49,306 nucleotides of DNA from an uncultured Eubacteriaceae bacterium (lineage in GTDB: Bacteria > Bacillota > Clostridia > Peptostreptococcales > Anaerovoracaceae), in contig CAIFEY010000022.1 in assembly GCA_903789635.1 (NCBI GenBank), positions 1-49,306 of the forward strand. Direction: 5' to 3'. Below the pieces are notes generated by a model, which did no database searches, was not told where the DNA came from, and saw nothing but the letters and a program-made list of their open reading frames with translations. Below, piece after piece: positions 24,328-32,763 of this stretch (its first letter is position 1; every line of letters starts with the position of its first letter). The translations under genes and the position numbers were made by a program.

Positions 24328-24882
24328 TTACTTGACGTCCTTTCTCCATGTCGCCGGCTTGAATTCGTCCTTGATCGGGATCAGTCTCTGATCCACGTCG
24401 ATCTTCATGACAGAGTTGAAATTGTTCGTAGCGATCATCTGTCCGGCAAAGCCGACGATGACGACGAGTTCTTCATCAGAATAGAACTTCTTCAGCTCAG
24501 CCCACATCTCGTCGGAAACGGCTGTCGGATCCTTTACGATCTGCTGTCCGAGCTGGCTCAGCAGCTCCTCATGAGCCTCGAACTTGATGCTGTTCGGGTC
24601 GATTCCGAGTGCCTTCAGGTCGCTGATGAAAAACAGTGAGCAGAGCTGGTAGCTGTTGGTCGTGGAGATGGAGTGCGCATAAATCGTCGCCGCTCTCAGT
24701 CCGATGACCTCAACCAGACGGTTCCAGGACGTGTACCATCCCATGTAGGCGTCATAGGTCGCGTAGTCCAGAAGCATAGCCTTTTTCATGTTCGTCAGGT
24801 TGTTGTTTGCTTCCTGCTCTTCCCACGCTTTCAGCGCCTCACCGGTGACGTCCTTCTTCTCTGCGAATTTTACTCTAGCCAT
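24328..24882 (-). CDS. Carboxymuconolactone-decarboxylase/AhpD-like protein
   Basis: A 184-aa helical protein. The pattern RAATIYAHSISTTNSYQLCS and, later, FYSDEELVVIVGFAGQMIAT plus NNFNSVMKI fits the CMD/AhpD fold (the family's helix pair and the closing 'N.FN' helix). The family's CxxC is reduced here to a single Cys (SYQLC), so a peroxidase-type thiol cycle is doubtful. Start at 24882, with GGGAGGAT 6 nt upstream. It is the last gene before the terminators and shares the strand with the glutaredoxin-like and aldolase genes upstream; membership of the same operon is likely but not certain given a gap of about 200 bases. Confidence 0.6.
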   Translation of the reverse strand: MARVKFAEKKDVTGEALKAWEEQEANNNLTNMKKAMLLDYATYDAYMGWYTSWNRLVEVIGLRAATIYAHSISTTNSYQLCSLFFISDLKALGIDPNSIKFEAHEELLSQLGQQIVKDPTAVSDEMWAELKKFYSDEELVVIVGFAGQMIATNNFNSVMKIDVDQRLIPIKDEFKPATWRKDVK

Positions 24883-25081
24883 AGGTTTATCCTCCCAATA
24901 CTCATTAAGAATTGCACCCGTTGAATCAGATGCAGGTGTACCTCTTTCCCACATATAATAGCATATATTCGTGTAAATTACACATATTATTTGTATGTTT
25001 ATATGTATTTTTCGACAAAGATTTTTCTGGACTTGCAGCAAGCCCTATACCGATTGCGGCTGCTGGATTCCGGAGCACCTC

Positions 25082-25345
25082 TTACAGACCGAGCTTCTCC
25101 TCAGCTTCTTTCAGCGTGAACAGGATTGTGTCGTCGTCGAATACGAAGCAAGGAACTCCGGCATATCCGTTCTTCTTTACTTCATCGAACTCTGGACGGG
25201 AGTCTCTGAGCTTCAGGAAGTCCTTGAGATAATAGATGTCCTCGGAGAACTCCTTGTAGACGTAATCGGCCTTTTTCTCCTTCAGCTCGGCATCCGCATC
25301 GCAGCACTCGTAGCAGGATTTGATTCCATACATAGTCATAGACAT
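25082..25345 (-). CDS. Glutaredoxin-related protein
   Basis: An 87-aa thioredoxin-fold protein: MYGIKSCYECCDADAELKEK gives the beta-alpha start with CYECC at the active-site position, KDFLKLRDSRPEF follows, then the cis-Pro loop GVPCFVFDD. The same module forms the C-terminal domain of the fusion protein at 9911-10504. The active site is CxxC (Cys-Tyr-Glu-Cys) with an extra Cys. A redox role is likely, the partner unknown. AAAGGAG precedes the ATG at 25345. It lies between the aldolase and the CMD-like gene. Confidence 0.8.
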   Translation of the reverse strand: MSMTMYGIKSCYECCDADAELKEKKADYVYKEFSEDIYYLKDFLKLRDSRPEFDEVKKNGYAGVPCFVFDDDTILFTLKEAEEKLGL

Positions 25346-25472
25346 AATAATTGCTCCTTTCCGGGGTTTCCAGGACGCTGGCCGAACAGACGATGCTGCC
25401 GTTGGCCGCGTCCTGTCCCCGCTTTGCTATTAATAAATTGATTGAATATGTGGAGACGATAGTAATTCGGAC

Positions 25473-26120
25473 CTATTTCTTCTGTCCGTAAGACTGGAAT
25501 TTCACGAGGACCTTCTCCATTTCCTCGTTAGAGATGACGTTCGGCATACCTGCGCAGCTTGCGCGCCACTGCAGCTCAGCCAGGTACTCGCACTCGAGTG
25601 CGAGGCCATAGGCTTCCTTCAGGTCCTTTCCACAGGCAACCATACCGTGATTTCCAAGCAGGACGGCGTTGGATTCACCGGCTGTCTCGACGGCAAGCTT
25701 TGCCAGTTCCTGCGTACCGTACGTGACATATGGCGTACATGGAATTTCTGCTGTGTTCGCGTCAGCGATGACGTAGTGGACGGCTCTGATTGGCTGCTGC
25801 AGGACCGCATAGGTTGTGCAGTACATGGAATGCGTGTGAACGACGGCCCTTGCTTCTGGCTTATGCAGGTAGAAGTTTGTGTGCAGCGCCCACTCGCTGG
25901 ACGGGACGCGATCACCCTCGATGATGTTTGCGTTCAGGTCTGCGACGACAATGTCCTCCGGCTTTGTCTCAAAGTAGTTCATGCCGGATGGGCTGATCGC
26001 CATGTATCCAGTTTCCGGATCATAAATACTGATATTGCCGGAGGTGCCGGTCGTCAGGCGGTCCGCACTCATCTTCTTTCCGTATTCAACGACTAATTCT
26101 CTCTCGTGTTCAAGAAGCAT
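25473..26120 (-). CDS. Class II aldolase (fuculose-phosphate aldolase-like)
   Basis: A 215-aa zinc aldolase of the FucA/AraD/adducin family. Seen: TGTSGNISI near 22-30 (phosphate loop), SSEWALH with the catalytic Glu near 73-79, VHTHSMY (two zinc His near 93-95) and NHGMVACG (third zinc His near 155). The family splits ketose-1-phosphates into DHAP and an aldehyde. Next to MtnK- and MtnA-like genes it best fits cleavage of 5-deoxyribulose- or 5-methylthioribulose-1-phosphate, as in the DHAP shunt; L-fuculose-1-phosphate is the alternative. GAGGAG lies before the ATG. Confidence 0.85.
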   Translation of the reverse strand: MLLEHERELVVEYGKKMSADRLTTGTSGNISIYDPETGYMAISPSGMNYFETKPEDIVVADLNANIIEGDRVPSSEWALHTNFYLHKPEARAVVHTHSMYCTTYAVLQQPIRAVHYVIADANTAEIPCTPYVTYGTQELAKLAVETAGESNAVLLGNHGMVACGKDLKEAYGLALECEYLAELQWRASCAGMPNVISNEEMEKVLVKFQSYGQKK

Positions 26121-26217
26121 AATGTTCTCCTCTCGTTATTTATTCGCGATTGATCGTTCGGTGTGCCTGTAAGTTGCACACGTATATCACCGTATATTAT
26201 AGTACTTCGTTTTCTTA

Positions 26218-27663
26218 TTATGAATTGGCGTGTTCCCGATTTGCTTTCCAGATCGGATAGTAGCTCTGGATCAGCGAATCGTTCTGAGGCTGGAAAATGT
26301 GACTGCTCTCCTCCTCCGCCTCGTCGATGATCCCGAAGTGCTCGTTGCACAGCACGATCAGCCCGTACGCTGTCGCCTGCTCGTAGCCGGCAGAAAGTTT
26401 CAGCGGCATTCCGAACAAATCTGCCTCCATCTGGCACAGCGCAGCGGATCGGAATCCCCCGCCGAATCCTCGGACTGTGTCGGCCTGATTTCCAGTGAGT
26501 CCGCGCAGCAGTCGGAACTGCTCATAGGTCGCGCAGGCGATGTCGGCGAGCACAGCCCAGATCATATCCGTCGGGTTGAACGCCGGTGACACCGGAGACG
26601 ACATGAAGAACCCACCGTGCTTCAACGACTTCTGTTTCTGGAACAGCAACGACGTGAAGGATGCCGTGCATCCGAAACTCGTCTTCTTTCCATACTCCTG
26701 CTCGAGTTCCTCGTAGGTATACTGCGGGAAAAGTTTGTCCTTGATTCGCTGGTAGTTCAGTCCGGTTACGCCCGGGTTCATCTCGACCATGTAGGAGGTT
26801 CCGGACAGGTAGCTGTCCGTCCACACCTGCTGCTCGGGGTCGTAGAATTTATCCTCCATGAGCACGGCGACCGGACTGGTCGTGCCGGAAACCACGGCGA
26901 TCTCGCCGGGACGGGTGTTTCCGCTCTTCAGCGCAAGCTGGGTATCCGCGCCTCCGATCAGGAAGACGGCGTCCTCCGCCATGTGGAACCGTTCGATCAG
27001 TTCCCTGGAGATGGTTCCCGTGGAAGTCCCGCTGTTCACGATCTGCGGGAGGATGCTGTGTTCGATCCCGTATTCCTCACAGACGGTGTCAGACCAACTC
27101 CGTCTCTCCAGGTCGTAGAGCGCCGATTCACACGCCTGTGACGGCTCGATAACCGTCTTTCCGGTGAATATCTGCGCCATCCACTCACTCAGGCTCGTGA
27201 ACGAGCTGACTTCCGCCATCTTTTTCGGGTATTTCTTTCGGAATCCCATGATCTTGGCGGCTCCGAAGTCCTCGGTCACCCATTTCCCCGAGATCCTGTA
27301 AAGCTCCTCGCGGTTATGAATATCATCCATGTATTCACGCCCGCGGTTGTCGATATTCGGGAGTCCGTAAACCCCTTCGCCGTCTTTGCCAAGCAGGACA
27401 AAGCTCTGCCTTGCTCCTGCGGCACTCACCGCACACGGATGGACGTTCGGATAGTCATCGGCGAGGCTCTGCAGGCCGTTCAGGATGTTGCTTTCCCAGT
27501 CTTTCGGGATGAAGTACTGTGCGTCCTCGTAGGAAGAGTCTACGTAATACTCGTTGTTAAACGTCCTCATGGCCAGGATCATACCGGTGGAATCGGCCAG
27601 CACCGTTCTCGTGCTCCCCGTTCCGAAGTCGATCAGGTAATAATATCTGGTAGTTTTTTCCAT
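26218..27663 (-). CDS. FGGY family carbohydrate kinase
   Basis: A 481-aa sugar kinase: LIDFGTGSTRTVLAD at the N-terminus (phosphate 1), IGGADTQLAL and VVSGTTSPVAV in the middle, GGGFRSAALCQMEADLFGMP near 400 (FGGY signature 2). It resembles autoinducer-2/xylulose kinase branches of the family; the sugar is unknown. The ATG at 27663 has AAGGTAGG 5 nt upstream, inside the stop region of the dehydrogenase gene, so the two are tightly coupled. A pathway that also holds a MtnK-type kinase may phosphorylate two different pentose or deoxypentose substrates. Confidence 0.85.
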   Translation of the reverse strand: MEKTTRYYYLIDFGTGSTRTVLADSTGMILAMRTFNNEYYVDSSYEDAQYFIPKDWESNILNGLQSLADDYPNVHPCAVSAAGARQSFVLLGKDGEGVYGLPNIDNRGREYMDDIHNREELYRISGKWVTEDFGAAKIMGFRKKYPKKMAEVSSFTSLSEWMAQIFTGKTVIEPSQACESALYDLERRSWSDTVCEEYGIEHSILPQIVNSGTSTGTISRELIERFHMAEDAVFLIGGADTQLALKSGNTRPGEIAVVSGTTSPVAVLMEDKFYDPEQQVWTDSYLSGTSYMVEMNPGVTGLNYQRIKDKLFPQYTYEELEQEYGKKTSFGCTASFTSLLFQKQKSLKHGGFFMSSPVSPAFNPTDMIWAVLADIACATYEQFRLLRGLTGNQADTVRGFGGGFRSAALCQMEADLFGMPLKLSAGYEQATAYGLIVLCNEHFGIIDEAEEESSHIFQPQNDSLIQSYYPIWKANREHANS

Positions 27664-27669
27664 GTGCAC

Positions 27670-28686
27670 CTACCTTCCGGAACTGTCGGCGTCTGCCGAT
27701 TCCTTCAGTTTCGCATAGTTATATATACTGTGTTCCGGATCGCGGCCGTCCTTCCAGTCGCGGATGTTCTCCAGCAGGATGTCCGACTGGTGGTCGGTCA
27801 CCTCGTACGTTGCGCCGCAGATGTGCGGGGTCAGCAGGACATTGTCCAGCTTTCCGATACGCAGGTCTTCTTCCTCCGGCGGCTCTGTTCCCAGAACGTC
27901 AATGATTGCCCCCCGGATCTTATGGTCACGCAGGACGTCCTCCAGAGCGTCGTAATCCACCAGCGCTGACCGTGCCGCGTTGACGAACAACGCATCCGGT
28001 TTCATGGATTCCAGGAGCTCCCTGGTGATCATGCCCTTTGTCGACTCGAGAACTGGTAGATGCAGCGTCACGATGTCGCTGTCGCGGAAGACTTCCTCGA
28101 TTGTCTTCTTGTGGAAGGATGGATCGTCCGCGGTGACGAATGGATCATAGTACGAGATATCGCAGCCAAAGGCCTTGAAAATCCCGGAAACGACGCCGCT
28201 GATGCGGCCGAAGCCGACGAAGCCGACCTTCTTACCATGCAGCTCGTTCCCCATCCACAGGTAGTACGGCGTCGTGCCCTGCGTCCACTTGCCCTCCTGG
28301 ACCCACTGGACTGCCGGGATGATCCGGCGGTAGTAGGTCAGGACCAGCCCGACGACCATCTCCGCAACCGCCTGTGTGTTTCTGCCCGGTGTGCAGAGAA
28401 TCGGTATGCCGTGTGCGGAGCAGGCGTCCACATCGAGATTTGCCGGGGTTCCCCGGCAGTCACCGATGAACTTTAGCCCGTCATACTCCTGGAGAACCTT
28501 CTCCGTGATGCGGTCCAGCTCTGTGATGAACGCATCCGGTCTGATCTCCTGAAGTTTCGCGAGCATCTCGTCCTCGTAGAAGCGTTCGCCGGTCGTCGTC
28601 CACGGGTCGTAGACCACCTCATCAAACAATTGTTTCAGCTCCTTAAGACCGCGGTCTGAGAAAGGAGCACGTACATAGATCTTCAT
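27670..28686 (-). CDS. D-2-hydroxyacid dehydrogenase family protein
   Basis: A 338-aa NAD-dependent dehydrogenase of the D-isomer-specific 2-hydroxyacid family. Seen: GFVGFGRISG (nucleotide loop, near 155-164) and SYYDPF after it, NAARSALVDYDAL with the substrate Arg, VLGTEPPEEEDL with the catalytic Glu, and LTPHICGAT with the catalytic His. All three active-site residues are kept. Substrate unknown; in this operon it may oxidise or reduce an acid or aldonate product of the sugar route. It sits between the kinase and the isomerase genes with gaps of 6 and about 14 nt. Confidence 0.85.
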   Translation of the reverse strand: MKIYVRAPFSDRGLKELKQLFDEVVYDPWTTTGERFYEDEMLAKLQEIRPDAFITELDRITEKVLQEYDGLKFIGDCRGTPANLDVDACSAHGIPILCTPGRNTQAVAEMVVGLVLTYYRRIIPAVQWVQEGKWTQGTTPYYLWMGNELHGKKVGFVGFGRISGVVSGIFKAFGCDISYYDPFVTADDPSFHKKTIEEVFRDSDIVTLHLPVLESTKGMITRELLESMKPDALFVNAARSALVDYDALEDVLRDHKIRGAIIDVLGTEPPEEEDLRIGKLDNVLLTPHICGATYEVTDHQSDILLENIRDWKDGRDPEHSIYNYAKLKESADADSSGR

Positions 28687-28700
28687 TGTCTGCCTTTCCT

Positions 28701-29752
28701 TTAATAGAATTCGCTGCTGCCCTCGTTGAAATAATTATTGAGCGTGTATGGCGTGTAGACATCCTTATCGGTGACCACACCGGAAATCAGATGCGGCGGG
28801 ACGACATCGAATGCCGGGTAGATGGCCTTTACATTTTCCAGCGTGTTCTGGATGCCGCGGTACTGCAGCACCTGCTTAGGATCACGCATCTCGATCGTGA
28901 TGTCATCGCGCGTATACTTTCCCTCGTCCGGAATGCCCGTGACGAAGTACGGGATTCCGAAGTACTTACAGAGGATCGCGATCTGGAAGGTTCCGACCTT
29001 GTTCGCGATGTGTCCGTCGCGTGCGATCGTATCCGCCGCGGAGGTGAAAGGTCGATTCCCTGGTTCTGAATGGCAAAGGCGACCATATTATCGGTAATTA
29101 CCGTCGTGTCGAATCCCATCTCGGCGAAGCAGCTCGACGTCAGCCTTGCCCCCTGCAGGTACGGGCGTGTCTCCGCACAGAAGACCTTAAACGGCTTGTT
29201 CTGCTTCTTGGATGCGCGGATCATCGCACCGATGATCGTCTCTCCGTAGCACTGCGTCAAAATCGTCCCGTTCTCCGGAATCAACTCCACGAGCCGGTCA
29301 CCGACGAGCTGCATGGTGGAATACCTGCGGTTCAGGGATTCGATCGTAGAATCGACGATCGGCTGAATCGGATCCTCCCCTCTCTCCAGCGCTTCGATGC
29401 CGAGCTCCGCACAGCGTTCCGTGATGATTCCGTAGCGGTTCGCCGTCGTCGGGCGGGAGTGCGCCAAATCATAGCTGGCCTGCTTCAGAAATTCCTTCTG
29501 CTGCTCCAGCGGCTTCTCACGGCACTCGTAAGCCGCAAGTGCCATGCCCATGCCGACAGCCGTGTACGGTCCCGCGCTCTGCGTAACCATGTCCGCGATC
29601 GCCTGCACGACCTCGTGGTACGTCGTGCACTCGACGAATTTCCTCTCCGTCGGAAATACCCTGCGGTCGAGGATCCTTACTTTTCCGTTCTCATACCATG
29701 CCACGTTCTCATATTTCAGAAGGAACGGCATGCCTCCGTCTTGTCTTTCCAT
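28701..29752 (-). pseudogene. mtnA: MtnA-like aldose-1-phosphate isomerase, frameshifted
   Basis: Two frames together give a full MtnA-family isomerase (S-methyl-5-thioribose-1-phosphate or 5-deoxyribose-1-phosphate isomerase). The first frame runs from 29752 through ILTQCYGETIIGAM, FCAETRPYLQGARLTS and VITDNMVAFAIQNQGIDL; the second continues FTSAADTIARDGHIANKVGT to the stop at 28701. The break is at 29047-29049: the coding strand reads GACCTTTCACC where GACCTTTTCACC would keep frame, so one T of a homopolymer is missing. Catalytic Cys and Asp regions are present. It is either a real inactivation or a single-base sequencing error. The start at 29752 has only a weak ribosome site. Confidence 0.8.
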
Positions 29753-29769
29753 TATTACAACCAGTCCTT

Positions 29770-30975
29770 TTAGGCGATAATATTCTCGTAAATGCGCATC
29801 AGTTCCGTGCCGTCCGCAATCCTCTCACGCTCCATGATCAGAGCGATTCCCATCTTGACGAGGATTCTCTCGAGACGGATACGCTGCCCATGGTCTTCTA
29901 CGGAAGACACCTCCATAACCTTGGTGTCGCCCACAACCCTGCGGATGATTTCAGTACCTGCGTAGCCGAGAGAATCGGAGATGATGCCGGCGAGATAGCT
30001 GTCGCGGAAGCCCTTAGCCTTATACAGCGGGAATTCTACAATTTCGTCGTATTCCGCCGCGAGCTTGGACTTTGTCAAATCAAACAGTTCGGATATCGTG
30101 CGCGTGAGCGCGGAGATCGCATCCTCCTTATCTGGCGCGGTCACCTGCTTGTTGGCCAGCGAGAAGAAGATGTTTCCGATAACATTTCCGATGTCGTAAC
30201 CCATTGGTCCATAGAATGCGAACTCAGGGTCGATGATCTTCACGCCGTCTTCGTTGGCAAAGATGGAGCCCGTATGCAGGTCACCGTGGATCAGTGCCTG
30301 AGCATTGTTCATGAAGTTGTTGCGCAGCTTGCCGATCTCTGCGTGCAGGCTCTCGTCGTTATACAGGAACTTCTCGACGAATTCCTCGTTGCCCGGTGTC
30401 AGAATGTTGCGGTCCTTGTAGTTGTAGTACGGCTCGGTAAGGACCAGATCCTCCGTGATATCGCAGAGTTCCGGATTCGTGAAGAATTTCACGTAGTTTT
30501 TCTTCTCCTGTCTGTCTACGACGAGGTCCGTCGTCGGCAGCAGAACCTTGGCCAGGAAGGTTGAAATCTCTTCGGCGAGATGGCCGTATACACGATCGGC
30601 CGCCAACTCCTTACGCAAGTTGCGGTATGCGGAGATGTCCTCCATGGAAATCGCCGACATCGTCTCATCGTAATGGTAAACCTCCGGGATGTACGACGGA
30701 GCGAGCTTGCCCTCGATCGTTAGGATCTGCGCTTCGATCTGGTTGCGGTGAATGTCCAGCGGGCGTCCGGAGGAACGCAGCAGTTTATCGGCCTGTTTGA
30801 TAATGACTGATTTGCCATCAGACGGACGTGAGACTCGGAATACGTAGTTGATATTTCCGTCTCCGATCTCCGTCGCTTCCAGTTTGTCGGATGGATCAAA
30901 AAAATTCAGCACCTCAAGTGCATAATCCTTCGCGTCTTCTGCCTTCATTAAAAAGAACGAGTCAAATTTTGACAT
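29770..30975 (-). CDS. mtnK: S-methyl-5-thioribose kinase
   Basis: A 401-aa kinase of the MTR-kinase branch of the aminoglycoside-phosphotransferase-like fold. Seen: GDGNINYVFRV (nucleotide loop, near 35-45), HGDLHTGSIF (catalytic loop) and IDPEFAFYGPMGYDIGNVIG (metal-binding DPE and the family's AFYGP), which together are diagnostic for MtnK. It phosphorylates 5-methylthioribose, and in some bacteria 5-deoxyribose, at C1 with ATP; the product is the substrate of the adjacent MtnA-like isomerase. GAGGAA lies before the ATG at 30975. A hairpin (30999-31023) separates it from the NhaC gene. Confidence 0.9.
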   Translation of the reverse strand: MSKFDSFFLMKAEDAKDYALEVLNFFDPSDKLEATEIGDGNINYVFRVSRPSDGKSVIIKQADKLLRSSGRPLDIHRNQIEAQILTIEGKLAPSYIPEVYHYDETMSAISMEDISAYRNLRKELAADRVYGHLAEEISTFLAKVLLPTTDLVVDRQEKKNYVKFFTNPELCDITEDLVLTEPYYNYKDRNILTPGNEEFVEKFLYNDESLHAEIGKLRNNFMNNAQALIHGDLHTGSIFANEDGVKIIDPEFAFYGPMGYDIGNVIGNIFFSLANKQVTAPDKEDAISALTRTISELFDLTKSKLAAEYDEIVEFPLYKAKGFRDSYLAGIISDSLGYAGTEIIRRVVGDTKVMEVSSVEDHGQRIRLERILVKMGIALIMERERIADGTELMRIYENIIA

Positions 30976-30998
30976 AACACACTTCCTCAAAAATATAT

Positions 30999-31023
30999 GG
31001 TCCCGACAAAAATCATCGGGACC
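30999..31023 (-). terminator. Intercistronic hairpin between nhaC and mtnK
   Basis: GGTCCCGA and TCGGGACC form a perfect 8-bp stem with a 9-nt loop; on the minus strand ATATATTTTTG follows. It probably lowers or processes the transcript between the transporter and kinase genes. Confidence 0.6.
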
Positions 31024-31044
31024 TTAGAGCAACAATATGATTTA

Positions 31045-32398
31045 TTAAGCAGTTTCCTTGTTGTCCTCGTGATGCGGACGCTCATGAACGATTCCCTTCG
31101 ACCAGCCGATGAGGATGAAGATGACTCCGAATACGAACATCAGGATACTGTATGTGCAGAACGGAACGATAGAGAGCGGGGAAATCTTAGCAAGTCCCGC
31201 AGCTGCCAGCAGCTGTCCTGCCCATGGGCAGATTCCGTTTCCTGCAGAAGAGAACAGGTCCAGGATACTTGCGGAGCGAACTCTCGAAACTCCGTACTTG
31301 TCGGAGATGTCTGCAGCGATCGGTCCTGCCGTAATGATGGATACCGTGTTGTTGGTTGTTGCGAGGTCAAGCAGCGTAACCAGTGCGGCGATGGAGAGCT
31401 CTGCACCCTTTCTTCCGCGTACGTGCTTGGTCAGCGAGTTAAGCAGCCAGTCTATTCCGCCGAGGTACTGCATCAGTACGACGAGGCCTCCGACCATGAC
31501 CGCGATAACTGCGGTGTTCTCCATTGCTACGATTCCATCTCCAACAACTGTCTCCAACAACTGTAAGAGATTTAATAAATCCGAAGCTTCCCTGCGCCCA
31601 TCCGACGATCAATCCGCTGAAGATTGCGGCGCCCATGGAAATGATGACGTGTACGCCGATCAGGGACAGTACGATAACCAGGATGTAAGGAATCAGCTGG
31701 ATTGCACTCCAGGTCAGGTCGCTCTTGTTCAGTGATGTAGAGGTGGATTTCATCGCGTAGTAGACAATTGTGAGGATAACTGCAGGCAGAACCATCAGGA
31801 AATTCGCTCTGAACTTATCTCTCATCTCTACTTCCTGCGTTCTGGTCGCGGCGATGGTCGTATCGGAAATGAATGACAGGTTGTCTCCGAACATTGCTCC
31901 AGAAACGACGGCTCCGCAGACCAGAGCCAGTCCCATGTCAGTCTTTCCTGCGATGTTGATTGCAACCGGCATCAGCGCAGTTACGGTTCCCATCGAAGTA
32001 CCCATTGCGAAACTCAGTACGCAGCCGATAACGAACAGTCCCGGAAGGACCATGCTGGAAGGAAGAAGCTTCAGACCGAGATTGGATACAGAGTTAACAG
32101 CGCCCATGTTTTCTGCTAACAGGTAGAAGATACCTGCCTCAAGGAAGATGAAGAACATCAGAATCAGTGTGTCGTCTCCTCCTCCTTTGCACATCATTGT
32201 GATGATGTCGTCGAACGTGTTGCCGTCCGTCCTTCTTTTTCTGGAACACTGTATCAGTGCGATGATCATGGCGATCAGGATGCCGACATTCAGCGGCAGC
32301 GCACTGGCGTTATGCGTAACGATTGTAATCACGATATACAGCACGATGAATACAATCAACGGCATCAGGCCAGAAAATTTGCCTTTGTTGTTGTTCAC
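31045..32398 (-). pseudogene. NhaC-type Na+/H+ antiporter family transporter, frameshifted
   Basis: Two frames join into one NhaC-family transporter of about 450 aa with many membrane segments (GILIAMIIALIQCSRKR, FAMGTSMGTVTALMPVA, DLATTNNTVSIITAGPIA). The break is an exact 13-bp tandem duplication, TCTCCAACAACTG at 31538-31550 and 31551-31563; removing one copy restores the reading ...SLTVVGDGIVAMENT. The start is a GTG at 32398 (AAGGAG 5 nt upstream); an ATG 15 bases earlier overlaps the ribosome site. As first gene of the salvage operon it may import the nucleoside- or sugar-type substrate with Na+, an inference from position. Confidence 0.85.
31538..31563. repeat. 13-bp tandem duplication in nhaC
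   Basis: Two perfect adjacent copies of TCTCCAACAACTG. Thirteen is not a multiple of three, so the duplication alone explains the frameshift; loss of one copy by slippage would restore the gene. Confidence 0.9.
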
Positions 32399-32445
32399 AA
32401 TAACTCCTTTCATTGAATAATTACAAGAATGATTTTCAACTGAAT

Positions 32446-32474
32446 TTTACAACATATCTCCACAGATATCAACA
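32446..32474 (-). promoter_or_regulatory. Promoter of the nhaC-mtnK salvage operon
   Basis: Minus-strand TTGATA (complement of 32469-32474), 17-nt spacer, TAAAAT (complement of 32446-32451): five of six matches in each box. It lies about 48 nt before the GTG start of nhaC. Confidence 0.65.
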
Positions 32475-32545
32475 AAATATCACAATAAACATATCGGTTT
32501 TCCCTATTAACGCGATAAAGTAATATTGTAAAAATGAATACGTAC

Positions 32546-32634
32546 ATGTTGAAATCATGATTATTTTTATAAAAGACAATTATTCACTATTAAAATAAGT
32601 ACTTATTCTAGTACAAATGTCATGCTTTCAACAT
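32546..32634. promoter_or_regulatory. Putative operator pair for the DeoR regulator
   Basis: ATGTTGAAATCATGA (32546-32560) and TCATGCTTTCAACAT (32620-32634) are an inverted repeat of 15 bp with one mismatch, 59 bp apart, enclosing the palindrome AATAAGTACTTATT. Spaced operators with looping are common for DeoR-family repressors; the assignment is inferred from position. Confidence 0.5.
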
Positions 32635-32684
32635 TTTCGGTCATTACCATGGCATCACATTACGATCGCATTCATCAAACGCCA

Positions 32685-32713
32685 TTGACCACCCCGCCGC
32701 GGTATATTAAAAT
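32685..32713 (+). promoter_or_regulatory. Promoter of the DeoR-type regulator gene
   Basis: TTGACC (32685-32690), 17-nt spacer, TAAAAT (32708-32713), about 51 nt before the ATG at 32764. Confidence 0.65.
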
Positions 32714-32763
32714 AATTTTCGAGTATTGCATGACAATTACAATATTTGTTAGGAGAGCGTAAA

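Larger units (their letters stand above)
32399..32763. other. Divergent regulatory region, nhaC operon / DeoR gene
   Basis: An AT-rich 365-bp region between the operon (minus) and the regulator (plus). It holds both promoters and three related motifs: ATGTTGAAATCATGA at 32546-32560 (plus), its inverse with one mismatch at 32620-32634, and a partial copy TTGAAAATCATT on the minus strand at about 32431-32442, just downstream of the operon's -10. A perfect 14-bp palindrome AATAAGTACTTATT lies at 32594-32607. No gene within. Confidence 0.65.
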
